33,176 nt of DNA from Candidatus Competibacteraceae bacterium. GTDB lineage: Bacteria > Pseudomonadota > Gammaproteobacteria > Competibacterales > Competibacteraceae. The DNA is taken from assembly GCA_027492875.1 (NCBI GenBank), contig JAPUDV010000145.1, positions 1-33,176 on the forward strand, in the 5' to 3' direction. Shown one piece after another: positions 26,116 through 33,176 of the stretch. Within the stretch, counting starts at the first letter, position 1, and each line of letters starts with the position of its first letter. Below the pieces are notes generated by a model. The model had not been told where the DNA came from. It saw only the letters and a list, made by a program, of their open reading frames with translations, and made no database searches. The position numbers and the translations under genes are program-made.

Positions 26116-26673
26116 TCAGATCTTCCCCGCCTGCTGGGCGATGAAGGCGGTCTTGGCCGACAGTTCCAGCGAGCAGGTCCATTTATAGGCCAGGTTGAGG
26201 CTGTCGGCGCTGGCGTAGACGCCGTGGCCGCGCACCACGGCGATGGGGTATTCCGCCAGGATTTCGGCGACCAGCCGCGGTGCGCGGGCCACGTACTGAT
26301 CGTAGGGAATGGTCAGCACCGGCACCCGGTTGAAGTACAACTGTCCCTCGAAGTCGGCCGGCAGAAATTCTTCGTTGTCCATGGTCATCGCCACGGAATA
26401 GGGGCCGTGACTGTGCAGCACGGCGCGGGTTTCGGGATTGGCCTGATAGACCGCCAGATGCAGGCGGGCATCCATCGAGGCGCCCTTGCCCAGCATGCCG
26501 TTGAGGCGACATTCGATCAGGTCGCCGCTGCTGAGAAGGTCGGCGCAGCAACCGGTGGGGGTGATCCAGAACGCCTCGTCGTCCCGCACCGAGGCGTTGC
26601 CGCTGTGGGAGTCGTTGAGGCCGTACTGACGCAGCCAGTGGTAGTGTCGAACGAGATCGTCTTTGTTGTTCAT
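26116..26673 (-). CDS. class II aldolase/adducin-family protein
   Basis: 185 residues, shorter than L-fuculose-phosphate aldolase (215). The zinc-binding histidines are visible: H87 and H89 in AVLHSHGPYSV and H150 in VVRGHGVYA. SGNASVRDD (24-32) is the phosphate-binding SGN region. The usual catalytic glutamate region reads SMDARLHLAVY, with Asp68 in place of a clear Glu, so aldolase activity is uncertain; dehydratases of the MtnB kind share the fold. It follows cpdA on the minus strand with a 21-bp gap, probably in one transcript. Confidence 0.85.
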   Translation of the reverse strand: MNNKDDLVRHYHWLRQYGLNDSHSGNASVRDDEAFWITPTGCCADLLSSGDLIECRLNGMLGKGASMDARLHLAVYQANPETRAVLHSHGPYSVAMTMDNEEFLPADFEGQLYFNRVPVLTIPYDQYVARAPRLVAEILAEYPIAVVRGHGVYASADSLNLAYKWTCSLELSAKTAFIAQQAGKI

Positions 26674-26694
26674 GGCGGCGGATTATACATGGAA

Positions 26695-27492
26695 TCACGT
26701 CGAGGCACGCCGGGCCGAGGCGGGCATCCGCGACGGCTCGACCCGCTCCACTCCGGTTTCCAGCCGTCCGTCCGGGTGAAGCTCGAACCAGCGGTAACCG
26801 GGTGGCCGTTCGTCGACTTGCGGTTCGGGGGTGCCGGGCTTGAATTGCACGCAGGTCGCGGGGGCGGCCAGCAGGTGAACAGCGCCGCGCCGGCCGCTGA
26901 ATTCGGCGTGGATGTGCCCCCACACCACCGCCCGAACCTGGGGATACCGGTCCAGCACCGCGAACAATGCCTCACCGTTACCGACGGTCATGGTATCGAG
27001 CCAGGGCGTGTCGATCGGGACCGGGTTATGGTGCAGGCAGATCATGGCATGGCGTTCGGGATCCATGGCCAGCACGGTGTCCAACAAGGCCAGTTCACCG
27101 GGGGCCAGATGGCCTTCGGGGGTGCCGGGGAAGCTGGAATCCAGCAGCACGAACTGCCAGTCGCCGGCGACGACATGCCGTTGCCAGCGAACCGGGCCGT
27201 CGTGCAGGCGCCGGCCCAGGGCTGCGGGGAAATCGTGGTTGCCCGGCAGGCAATGGACCGGCACGTCCAGCGGTTCCAGCGCTTGGCGCACCCGCGTGTA
27301 GGCTTCCGGGTCGTCGCCGACCAGATCGCCGGTGGCGAGGATGAAATCTACCACGGGATGTTTCTCCCGGATGTGCGCCAGCACCGCGCTCAGGCCGGCA
27401 TCCACGTCCACGCCCCAGACCCGGCTGCCGGGTTGGGTTTTCAGGTGCAGATCGGTGACTTGCAGGACTCGCAGCGGGGCGGCGATCGGCAT
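26695..27492 (-). CDS. cpdA: 3',5'-cyclic AMP phosphodiesterase CpdA
   Basis: 265 residues, close to E. coli CpdA (275). Calcineurin-like metallophosphoesterase with all metal-binding motifs: D14-L15-H16 (QVTDLHL), ATGDL (D56), GNHD (N85-H86), CLHH (H154-H155) and GHIH (H193, H195). It hydrolyses cAMP to AMP, lowering CRP-type signalling. The position after argA (33-bp gap) and before the aldolase-like gene suggests co-transcription; no functional link is obvious. Confidence 0.93.
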   Translation of the reverse strand: MPIAAPLRVLQVTDLHLKTQPGSRVWGVDVDAGLSAVLAHIREKHPVVDFILATGDLVGDDPEAYTRVRQALEPLDVPVHCLPGNHDFPAALGRRLHDGPVRWQRHVVAGDWQFVLLDSSFPGTPEGHLAPGELALLDTVLAMDPERHAMICLHHNPVPIDTPWLDTMTVGNGEALFAVLDRYPQVRAVVWGHIHAEFSGRRGAVHLLAAPATCVQFKPGTPEPQVDERPPGYRWFELHPDGRLETGVERVEPSRMPASARRAST

Positions 27493-27525
27493 GGAGGCGT
27501 CCTCGGGGATGGCGACATGCCCAGT

Positions 27526-28836
27526 TTACAGGGTTTTGATGAAAACTTTGGAACGACGCCGCCAGTTGTACAAGGTTTGTTTTTGCACCGGCAGGTCGGC
27601 CACCTCGGCGGGTTCGAAACCGCGCTCGCGAAACCAGTGCGCGGCCCGCGTCGTCAGCACGAACAGCCGTTGCAGGCGCTGCTCGCGGGCGCGACGCTCG
27701 ATGTGGCGCAGCAGGGCATCGGCGCGGCCACCATTGCGGTAGTCCGAATGCACGGCGACGCAGGCCAGTTCGCCCACGCCCTCCTCGGGAAATGGATAGA
27801 GCGCGGCGCAGCCAATGATGGCGCCATCGCGCTCCAGCAGGACGAAGCGCTCGATTTCCATCTCCAGCCGCTCGCGCGAGCGCCGCACCAGGGTGCCGTC
27901 CTCTTCCAGCGGCTGGATCAGTTCCAGGACGCCACCCACGTCGTCGATGGCGGCGGGGCGTAGCCCCTCGTAAATATCGGCGGCGATCAGCGCGCCGATC
28001 CCGTCGCGGGTGAACAGCTCCAGCAGCAGCGCGCCGTCGATCCGGCGATCGAGCAGGTGAACCCGGCGCACCCCGGCCTGGCCGGCACGCAGCGCCTGGC
28101 GCAGGTGACGGGCGGAGTCTTCGGACAAGGTGGGATGCTCGGCCAGCAGTCGGCTGGCGTCGCTGAGGCTGAGCTGGCGAACCGGCTGGCCGGCCGGGTC
28201 GCACAGTTCCGGCCCCTCGCCCAGCACCAGCAGCTTATCGGCGCGCAGGGCCATGGCGGTGGCGGTGGCCACGTCCTCGGCGCGCAGGTTGAAGATTTCC
28301 CCGGTCGGCGAATAGCCCAGCGGCGACAGCAGCACGATGGCGTCCTGCTCCAGCCACAGGCGAATGGCGCGGTCGTCGATGCGCCGCACCTCGCCGGTGA
28401 AGCCGTAATCCACCCCGTCGCGCACTCCCAGCGGCCGGGCGGCAATCAGATTGCCCGACACCACCCGCAGCCGGGCGCCGTGCATCGGCGAGTTGGCCAA
28501 CCCCATCGACAGCCGCGCCTCGATGCGGATGCGCAGCCGGCCGACCGCCTGTTTGACCAGCGGCAGATCTTCGCCCTCGGTGACTCGCAGGCCATCGACG
28601 GTGCGCGGTGCGCGGCCGGCCTGGCGCAAGCGGGTCTCGATCTGCGTGCGGGCGCCGTGCACCAGCACCAAGCGAATGCCCAGACTGTGCAGCAGAGCGA
28701 GATCATGAATCAGGCTGGAAAAGGAATCGGCCTCGACCGCTTCGCCCCCGAACAGCACCACGAAGGTCCTGCCGCGATGGGCGTTGATGTAGGGGCCGGC
28801 CTGCCGGAACCATTGCACGAACGGGTCCGAGTCCAT
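27526..28836 (-). CDS. argA: N-acetylglutamate synthase ArgA
   Basis: 436 residues, the typical length of the gammaproteobacterial enzyme. It has an N-terminal amino-acid-kinase domain (about 1-290: FVVLFGGEAVEADSFSSL, LLHSLGIRLVLVHGARTQI), which senses arginine but does not catalyse, followed by a GNAT domain (about 295-436) with the acetyl-CoA loop CVAVHSDYRNGGRADALL. It makes N-acetylglutamate from glutamate and acetyl-CoA, the first step of arginine synthesis. It begins 79 bp after nifZ on the same strand, so it could be read from the nif promoter as well as its own. Confidence 0.96.
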   Translation of the reverse strand: MDSDPFVQWFRQAGPYINAHRGRTFVVLFGGEAVEADSFSSLIHDLALLHSLGIRLVLVHGARTQIETRLRQAGRAPRTVDGLRVTEGEDLPLVKQAVGRLRIRIEARLSMGLANSPMHGARLRVVSGNLIAARPLGVRDGVDYGFTGEVRRIDDRAIRLWLEQDAIVLLSPLGYSPTGEIFNLRAEDVATATAMALRADKLLVLGEGPELCDPAGQPVRQLSLSDASRLLAEHPTLSEDSARHLRQALRAGQAGVRRVHLLDRRIDGALLLELFTRDGIGALIAADIYEGLRPAAIDDVGGVLELIQPLEEDGTLVRRSRERLEMEIERFVLLERDGAIIGCAALYPFPEEGVGELACVAVHSDYRNGGRADALLRHIERRAREQRLQRLFVLTTRAAHWFRERGFEPAEVADLPVQKQTLYNWRRRSKVFIKTL

Positions 28837-28915
28837 CGGTCATCTCCGCGAGTCCCGAAAAGGCAGGCGATTATGACAGAGCGGCGCCAAGACCTCATCC
28901 TCCGCCGGAGCGCGT

Positions 28916-29371
28916 TCAGTCCAGCGCCGCGGCGCCGTCCAGCGCGCTTTCGGGCACGCACAGCAGGCGCTGACCGAACAGGACGTGGTAATCCGCCGTC
29001 GTGTCCGGTTCGCGGAGCACCGCCAGCACCGCACCGGACGTTCCTGGGTCGACCGCCACCGCGCCGCCGACCGCCAGCGCCAATTTGGCGGTGACCTGGT
29101 CGCCGCGTTCGAAGCGGTTGGGAACCCAGGGCGCGTCCGCCGGGATCAGTTCGGTTTCCCGGCAGCCGACGATGCGATTGCCGGCGTCCAGGAAATGTAC
29201 GCTGTAGATGATCTGATCTTGCAGGAACACGCCGATATGGCGGACGTAGCCGACGCTGCCGCGTCGCACCAGCAGGGTGCCGGTGGCGCAGCCCGGATAG
29301 GTGCCGTCGTTGCGGAGGTTGCGGATGACGCGAACCGCATCGTCGCAGGCGAAACGCGGTTGCAGGATCAC
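28916..29371 (-). CDS. nifZ: NifZ, nitrogenase maturation protein
   Basis: 151 residues from a GTG at 29371 that overlaps the nifW stop (GTGA), so translation is probably coupled. NifZ family text: RVIRNLRNDGTYPGCATGTLLVR, then RGSVGYVRHIGVFLQDQ and IYSVHFLDAGNRIVGCRETELIP. In diazotrophs NifZ helps form the second P-cluster of the MoFe protein. The C-terminal ~55 residues (after the family core) form a second beta-rich part (GDQVTAKLALAVGGAVAVDPG). Last of the V-W-Z gene set. Confidence 0.93.
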   Translation of the reverse strand: MILQPRFACDDAVRVIRNLRNDGTYPGCATGTLLVRRGSVGYVRHIGVFLQDQIIYSVHFLDAGNRIVGCRETELIPADAPWVPNRFERGDQVTAKLALAVGGAVAVDPGTSGAVLAVLREPDTTADYHVLFGQRLLCVPESALDGAAALD

Positions 29372-29685
29372 AATCGGCGGCCGATGTCCGCCAGCGGAAT
29401 CCGCGTCTCGCGCGCCTCGGCCTGTCGCCGGAATACTTTGAAGACCTTCTCGGTCAGGGGGTCGGAGTCCACAAAGTCCTGATAGGCTCGTTGCAGGCAT
29501 CGGGCGTAACCGGTTCGGTCGCGCGCCTCCCCCTGCTGCAAATAATCGTGAAAACGCTGCAGGATGTGCAAGCGGCTCACCTCCACCACGTTGGGATCGA
29601 AGTCGATCCCGAAATAAAGCAGAAAGTCCTCGGCCGAGGTCATCTCGCTCAGATCCTGTTGCAGGGTGGTCGTGGTCGTGGTCAT
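29368..29685 (-). CDS. nifW: NifW, nitrogenase-stabilising protein
   Basis: 105 residues, the standard size. Core motif SAEDFLLYFGIDFDPNVVEV followed by SRLHILQRFHDYLQ is diagnostic; Thr-rich start. NifW associates with the MoFe protein during P-cluster maturation and is thought to protect it. The ATG lies 2 bp after the nifV stop and the stop overlaps the nifZ start, so nifVWZ is a compact operon. Confidence 0.95.
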   Translation of the reverse strand: MTTTTTTLQQDLSEMTSAEDFLLYFGIDFDPNVVEVSRLHILQRFHDYLQQGEARDRTGYARCLQRAYQDFVDSDPLTEKVFKVFRRQAEARETRIPLADIGRRL

Positions 29686-29687
29686 GG

Positions 29688-30872
29688 TTACACCTCGGTG
29701 TGGGTGGAGCGTTGCGGAAGGGGGGCGAGCGGAGATTGGGAGTCGACGGCAAGATCGCGGTGAAACGCCTCCAGTTCGGCGGTCTCCGGCAGTCGCTTGT
29801 GTTGGCCGACGAAGGCGCGGATGCGCTGGAGCACGGCGCTGGCCTGGCGTGGGTTCAGCGCGATGCCGAGATCGTGGTAGAACCGCACCACCGCCCGCGT
29901 GCCGGAATGCTTGCCGAGCACCAGGCGGTGGCTACGGCCCAGTTCCGCCGGGTCCACCCCTTGATAGTTGAGCGGGTTCTTGAGCAGACCGTCCACATGG
30001 ATGCCGGCCTCGTGGGTGAACGCGCCTTCGCCGACCAGGCTCTTGTGCCAGGACAGCGGGCGGTTGGCGGCGGCGGCGACTCGCTGCGACAGCGCCGGGA
30101 AGCGCGACAGATCCACGTCCACCCGGAAGCCGTACAGCGTGCGCAGACCGAGCACCACCTCTTCCAGGGCGGCGTTGCCGGCCCGTTCGCCCAGGCCGTT
30201 GACCGTGGTGTTGGCGTGGGTGGCGCCGCCCAGCGCGGCGGCCAGAGTGTTGGCGGTAGCCAGTCCCAGATCGTCGTGGGCGTGCATTTCCAATTCGAGA
30301 TCGACCGCCGCCCGCAGGCGCTGGAAAATCGCCAGCGCGCCGAACGGTTCCATGATGCCCAGCGTGTCGGCGAAGCGGAACCGCCGCGCGCCGGCTTCCT
30401 GGGCGGTCTGGGCGGCGCGCAGCAGAAAATCGTGATCGGCCCGCGAAGCGTCCTCGCCGCCAACGATGACTTCCAGGCCCAGCTCGCGCGCTTGCGGGAC
30501 CAGGCGGCGGATCGCCTCCAGCGCCTGTTCGCGTCGCCAGCCCAGTTTGTGGCGCAGTTGCTGGTCGGACAGCGGCACCGACAGATCGACGGCCCACACG
30601 CCGAGAGCGCGGCACTGCCGCAGATCGATCTCGCACATCCGGCTCCACACCAGCAGCCGGGCGTTCAGGCCCAGCAGGACCAGATCGCGGATGCTGTCGC
30701 GTTCCTCTGCGCCCATCGCCGGGATGCCGATTTCCAGTTCCGGCACCCCGAGCGCCGCCAGTTCGCCGGCGATGGCGCGCTTCTCGTCCCGAGAGAAGGC
30801 CACGCCCGCCGACTGTTCGCCGTCGCGCAGGGTGGTGTCGTCGATCACGAGAGTGCGGGAGGCTGCGTTCAT
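29688..30872 (-). CDS. nifV: homocitrate synthase NifV
   Basis: 394 residues from the ATG at 30872. It condenses acetyl-CoA with 2-oxoglutarate to homocitrate, the organic ligand of the nitrogenase iron-molybdenum cofactor. Signatures of the HMGL-like/IPMS family: DDTTLRDGEQSAG (11-23), the metal site EMHAHDDLGLATANT, NTTVNGLGERAGN and FTHEAGIHVDGLLKN. The last two and the adjoining nifW/nifZ set it apart from leucine-pathway LeuA. It is preceded by a sigma-54-like promoter and a NifA-type site. A TTG 17 codons upstream is in frame but has no family support. Confidence 0.95.
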   Translation of the reverse strand: MNAASRTLVIDDTTLRDGEQSAGVAFSRDEKRAIAGELAALGVPELEIGIPAMGAEERDSIRDLVLLGLNARLLVWSRMCEIDLRQCRALGVWAVDLSVPLSDQQLRHKLGWRREQALEAIRRLVPQARELGLEVIVGGEDASRADHDFLLRAAQTAQEAGARRFRFADTLGIMEPFGALAIFQRLRAAVDLELEMHAHDDLGLATANTLAAALGGATHANTTVNGLGERAGNAALEEVVLGLRTLYGFRVDVDLSRFPALSQRVAAAANRPLSWHKSLVGEGAFTHEAGIHVDGLLKNPLNYQGVDPAELGRSHRLVLGKHSGTRAVVRFYHDLGIALNPRQASAVLQRIRAFVGQHKRLPETAELEAFHRDLAVDSQSPLAPLPQRSTHTEV

Positions 30873-30907
30873 GGTCCGGCTCGTCGGAGGGTGTGCCAGG
30901 GAGGCTA

Positions 30908-30922
30908 ACAATCTCCATGCCA
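30908..30922 (-). promoter_or_regulatory. sigma-54-like promoter of nifVWZ
   Basis: On the minus strand TGGCATGGAGATTGT keeps TGGCA at -24 and TTG at -12, with correct spacing; the usual C of TTGC is T. The predicted start is near 30897, 25 nt before the nifV ATG. Confidence 0.55.
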
Positions 30923-31005
30923 AGCTATGAGCATCGATAAAACAGTGGTTTGATCAGTTAACTTCGACGGCTGCGGGAGGTTTCGCACAGACTGAACGGC
31001 TTGCT

Positions 31006-31021
31006 TGTCGGGAAGCCGACA
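31006..31021. promoter_or_regulatory. NifA upstream activator site
   Basis: TGT-CGGGAAGCCG-ACA is an exact TGT-N10-ACA and is embedded in an 8-bp perfect palindrome (31004-31011 with 31016-31023). It lies about 115 nt upstream of the predicted nifV start, within the usual NifA range. The same palindrome might instead be a weak hairpin after the broken gene next to it. Confidence 0.6.
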
Positions 31022-31066
31022 AGGGAAAGGCGGTCATGACTCCAGCCGCCGCCACTCAAAACCCGG

Positions 31067-31464
31067 TCAGATGGCGTTGGCGCGGCTGAACTCCATGCCG
31101 ATCAGGGTGACGGGCTGGCCGGTGTACTTCTGGTGGTAGTTCTGCGCGCCTGAATCTGTTCCAGCGCCCGGCCCAGTAGCCTTCGTAATCGGCGATGGCG
31201 TTGCGGCGGCGCCAGTCGTGGGGAACGGCGGCTCCAGTTCCAGCGGTCGTCCAAGTGCAGTTCGGCGAATAACTCGCGCTGGCCGGCGAAGGCGGCGGCC
31301 AGGGTGCTGACCGGCAAACTCTTGCTAAAGCGGCGCGGGCCAGACAGGAAGTAGTACTTGCCTTCGTCGGCCATGCGGGCGACCAGCGAAGTCTTATCGA
31401 CGTAGCAATAACCTTCCTCGCGGATTTCCCGGAAGGTCTGGATGCCGACGGGGAGTTCGTTCAT
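31067..31464 (-). pseudogene. broken AAA-ATPase/PD-(D/E)XK (DUF1703-type) gene
   Basis: The start is a normal family N-terminus: MNELPVGIQTFREIREEGY, CYVDKTSLVARMADEGKYYFL, then SGPRRFSKSLPVSTL, which is a P-loop-like RRFGKS with Gly changed to Ser. After about residue 80 the frame shifts into Arg-rich text. The family's C-terminal end (NYHQKYTGQPVTLIGMEFS) is found in another frame just before the TGA at 31067. Intact relatives are about 500 residues, so most of the middle is deleted as well. Such proteins are often multicopy in genomes. This copy cannot be functional. Confidence 0.8.
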
Positions 31465-31556
31465 GCGGTTTTACCCGTTGGCTTGAACGGCAAGGGTCGG
31501 GATGGGTGGCCTCTTCCGCGGATCCCGGCGGGCGGGAAGATCCCCGACCGTTCGCC

Positions 31557-32633
31557 TCAATCCGCCCCGAGATAATGCCAGGCGCGGGCCTTGAACAGAC
31601 AATAAACGGCATCGCCTTCCGTCAGATGCAAATCCCGCAGGGCCTTAAGCGTGATTTCGGCCAGAATTGGCACGCCGATGTCCACTTCCGCCAGCACGCG
31701 GTCGGCGATCCGCCGCAAGCCGAGGATGCGGCCCGGTATCTGGTTCTGGATGGTGATGTCGGGCACGGGACGAAGGGCGAGGGCGACGTCGGCGGCGCGC
31801 AGCGCGATCCAGGTTTCAGCGCCTGGCGGCAGGGCGGAAAGCGGCAGGTGCAGTTCGTGGTGATCGTAGCAAACCGTGGTGCAGCCGGCCTCCGGCTCGT
31901 GCCGCAAAACGGTCGTTCGCAACACGTTTTCCAAGCCCAGCGAGCGTGCCAGGTTTAGAGTCCGGTCTTGCCGGATCACGTCCGCAAATGCACCCTGCGC
32001 CAGGATTTGACCGTGCTCCATCACCGCCAGATGCGAAGTCAGGTACAGAATTTCGTTGATGGCGTGGCTGACGTACAGCATCGGCAGGCGCAATTCGTCC
32101 TGCACCCGGCGCAGGAACGGCAGGATTTGCTGCTTGCGACCCTCGTCCAGCGCCGCCAGCGGTTCGTCCAGCAGCAGCAGGCGCGGCGCGGCCAACAGGG
32201 TGCGGCCCAGCGCCACCCGCTGCCGTTCGCCACCGGACAAATGGCGTGGCCGGCGCTGGAGCAAGTGGCCGATGTCCAGCAGATCGAGAATATGCGCCAG
32301 GGTAAAGCGGCGCTCCGCCGGCGGTAGCAAGTTGAAGCCGTACAACAGATTGTGTTCGACCGAGAGATGAGGGAACAACTGGCTGTCCTGGAACACCAGC
32401 CCGACCCGGCGGTGGTGCGGTGGCCGGTCGATGCGCCGGCGGGCGTCGAACAAGATGTCGCCATCGAGGGTGATCTGCCCGGCCCGTGGTTTTATCAGGC
32501 CGGCGATGGCGCGCAGCAGGGTGCTTTTGCCGCAGCCGGACGGGCCGAACAGCCCCATCACCGGCGATTCCAGCGTCAGCCGGCCTTGCAGCGCGAACGA
32601 CCCTTGTTGCAATTCGAGATCCAGGTCAAGCAT
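31557..32633 (-). CDS. modC: molybdate ABC transporter ATPase ModC
   Basis: 358 residues from ATG 32633 with GGAG 8-9 nt before it. ABC ATPase with Walker A GPSGCGKST (30-38), Q82, signature LSGGE (132-136), Walker B LLLLDEP (152-158) and switch H190, followed by a ModC-type C-terminal TOBE/molybdate-binding domain (~295-355: GRILGLRRIADRVLAEVDIG, ...LTEGDAVYCLFKARAW). It energises molybdate import; molybdenum is needed for the nitrogenase made with the adjacent nif genes. modA and modB are not next to it in this window, so the permease must be encoded elsewhere or the operon has been split. Confidence 0.92.
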   Translation of the reverse strand: MLDLDLELQQGSFALQGRLTLESPVMGLFGPSGCGKSTLLRAIAGLIKPRAGQITLDGDILFDARRRIDRPPHHRRVGLVFQDSQLFPHLSVEHNLLYGFNLLPPAERRFTLAHILDLLDIGHLLQRRPRHLSGGERQRVALGRTLLAAPRLLLLDEPLAALDEGRKQQILPFLRRVQDELRLPMLYVSHAINEILYLTSHLAVMEHGQILAQGAFADVIRQDRTLNLARSLGLENVLRTTVLRHEPEAGCTTVCYDHHELHLPLSALPPGAETWIALRAADVALALRPVPDITIQNQIPGRILGLRRIADRVLAEVDIGVPILAEITLKALRDLHLTEGDAVYCLFKARAWHYLGAD

Positions 32634-32984
32634 CGGGCGCTCTCCTCGGGTTACCCTAGCGCAGCCAGTGAGTTGAACAGCGGTGGGAACTATAACAGGC
32701 GGATTCGGGGTCTGGCGCAACGGCGGGCGCGATTACTCGATTGGGCGCCGCGAGCTGGTGCGGCGAGGCCAACGGCGGGCGGCGGTGTTTTACCTGGAAC
32801 GGATCGGCAAAAGCGGATACGCGGCCCGCCTTGAATCCGTCGATGCGGCGTGGTGTTACGCGGGGAATGGGCGGCCCGCACGCGGGGGCTACGCCAGCGA
32901 GCACCCCCGACCCGCGCTAGGATTGAATGGCGGGAAACGCTACTCACGTCGTTGCCTGAACTGTTGACCGGAGAGCCGAGCGCC
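32634..32984. other. intergenic region between modC and the phosphatase gene
   Basis: Divergent control region of 351 bp. The open frames in it are Arg/Gly/Pro-rich on both strands, without ribosome sites, and are not supported as genes. A GC-rich imperfect hairpin (about 32881-32911, GGGGGCT against AGCACCCCC) is visible and may be a dispersed intergenic repeat. No promoter could be assigned. Confidence 0.5.
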
Positions 32985-33176
32985 ATGTTGGAGATCGCCT
33001 ACACCCTGCACCGGGGCAAAGTCTGCCGCCGGCAACAGGATTGCATCCTGATCGACGGAGTGATCCATCAGGTCTCCGTGTTACCGATCACCGCCTTGTC
33101 CCTGGCGTCGGACGAGGCGCTGCTGGCGGTCGCCGACGGAGTGGCGGCCAGTGGCGGCGATTCCCGGTTCGTCGGC
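32985..33176 (+). CDS. PP2C-type protein phosphatase, 5' part
   Basis: The first 64 codons only; the gene runs off the window. GGAGAG lies about 9 nt before the ATG. RRQQDCILIDG matches the region around motif 1 of PP2C phosphatases and LLAVADGVAASGG matches the metal-binding VADGVGG motif, with the Asp present. PP2C enzymes reverse Ser/Thr kinase action, so it could oppose the kinase at 20.5-23.5 kb, although the distance makes this speculative. Confidence 0.8.
   Translation, partial: MLEIAYTLHRGKVCRRQQDCILIDGVIHQVSVLPITALSLASDEALLAVADGVAASGGDSRFVG

Noticed and set aside
25417..27963. 848-codon open frame on the plus strand
   Set aside because: It crosses the MFS, aldolase, cpdA and argA genes in other frames, has Gly/Arg/Val-rich composition and no recognisable domain; a GC-rich shadow.
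32683..32986. Short frames on both strands between modC and the phosphatase gene
   Set aside because: Low-complexity Arg/Gly/Pro translations without start signals.

Overview
This window looks like chromosomal DNA of a GC-rich, nitrogen-fixing gammaproteobacterium. The basis is homocitrate synthase, NifW and NifZ beside a fused-type ArgA, together with AmtB, AroC and CpdA of gammaproteobacterial character. The mix would suit a Competibacteraceae-like organism, but that is inference. Most of the window is clearly GC-rich; about 6.75-8.0 kb is visibly AT-rich and looks acquired.

Left block (1-14.8 kb, all genes on the minus strand) is an accessory, defence-like island. In transcription order it holds: a winged-helix/SWIM zinc-finger protein (12999-14795); a retron, with its msr-msd RNA (12652-12927) directly before a retron reverse transcriptase (11338-12636); a WGR-domain protein overlapping the RT end (10887-11345); a 958-residue HEAT/ARM-repeat protein 3 bp further on (8007-10883); a HicA/HicB toxin-antitoxin pair; a second HicB-like small protein; a small anchored Excalibur-like protein; and a giant 2187-residue WD40 plus HEAT-repeat protein (155-6718). 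An integron attC-like site lies at 60-120, just beyond the giant gene. From memory, RT + ARM + WHSWIM is the make-up of type XIII retrons. The msr-msd structure is visible: 28-nt a1/a2 repeats, a hairpin with a 30-bp perfect stem, and a TTGACA promoter. The WGR gene and the neighbouring giant protein are the parts that look least described.

Middle block (14.8-26.1 kb) is housekeeping and signalling. amtB (ammonium channel) has a textbook NtrC site and sigma-54 promoter. It faces a PatB/MalY-type C-S lyase, followed on the minus strand by a beta-lactamase-fold serine hydrolase and a membrane-anchored EEP-family hydrolase. A 17-bp-stem terminator separates a small uncertain ORF from a 1010-residue Ser/Thr kinase with a PEGA domain and C-terminal MORN repeats. 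aroC and an HcaT-like MFS transporter run on the plus strand.

Right block (26.1-33.2 kb, mostly minus strand) holds a class II aldolase-like protein, cpdA, argA, then nifZ-nifW-nifV (transcribed V-W-Z). nifV is preceded by a sigma-54-like promoter and a TGT-N10-ACA NifA site. Beyond it are a broken AAA-ATPase/PD-(D/E)XK-type gene, modC (molybdate importer ATPase, without modA or modB beside it) and the first 64 codons of a PP2C-type phosphatase running off the end. Nitrogen control is the common thread of amtB and nifVWZ, and molybdate uptake would supply the nitrogenase cofactor.
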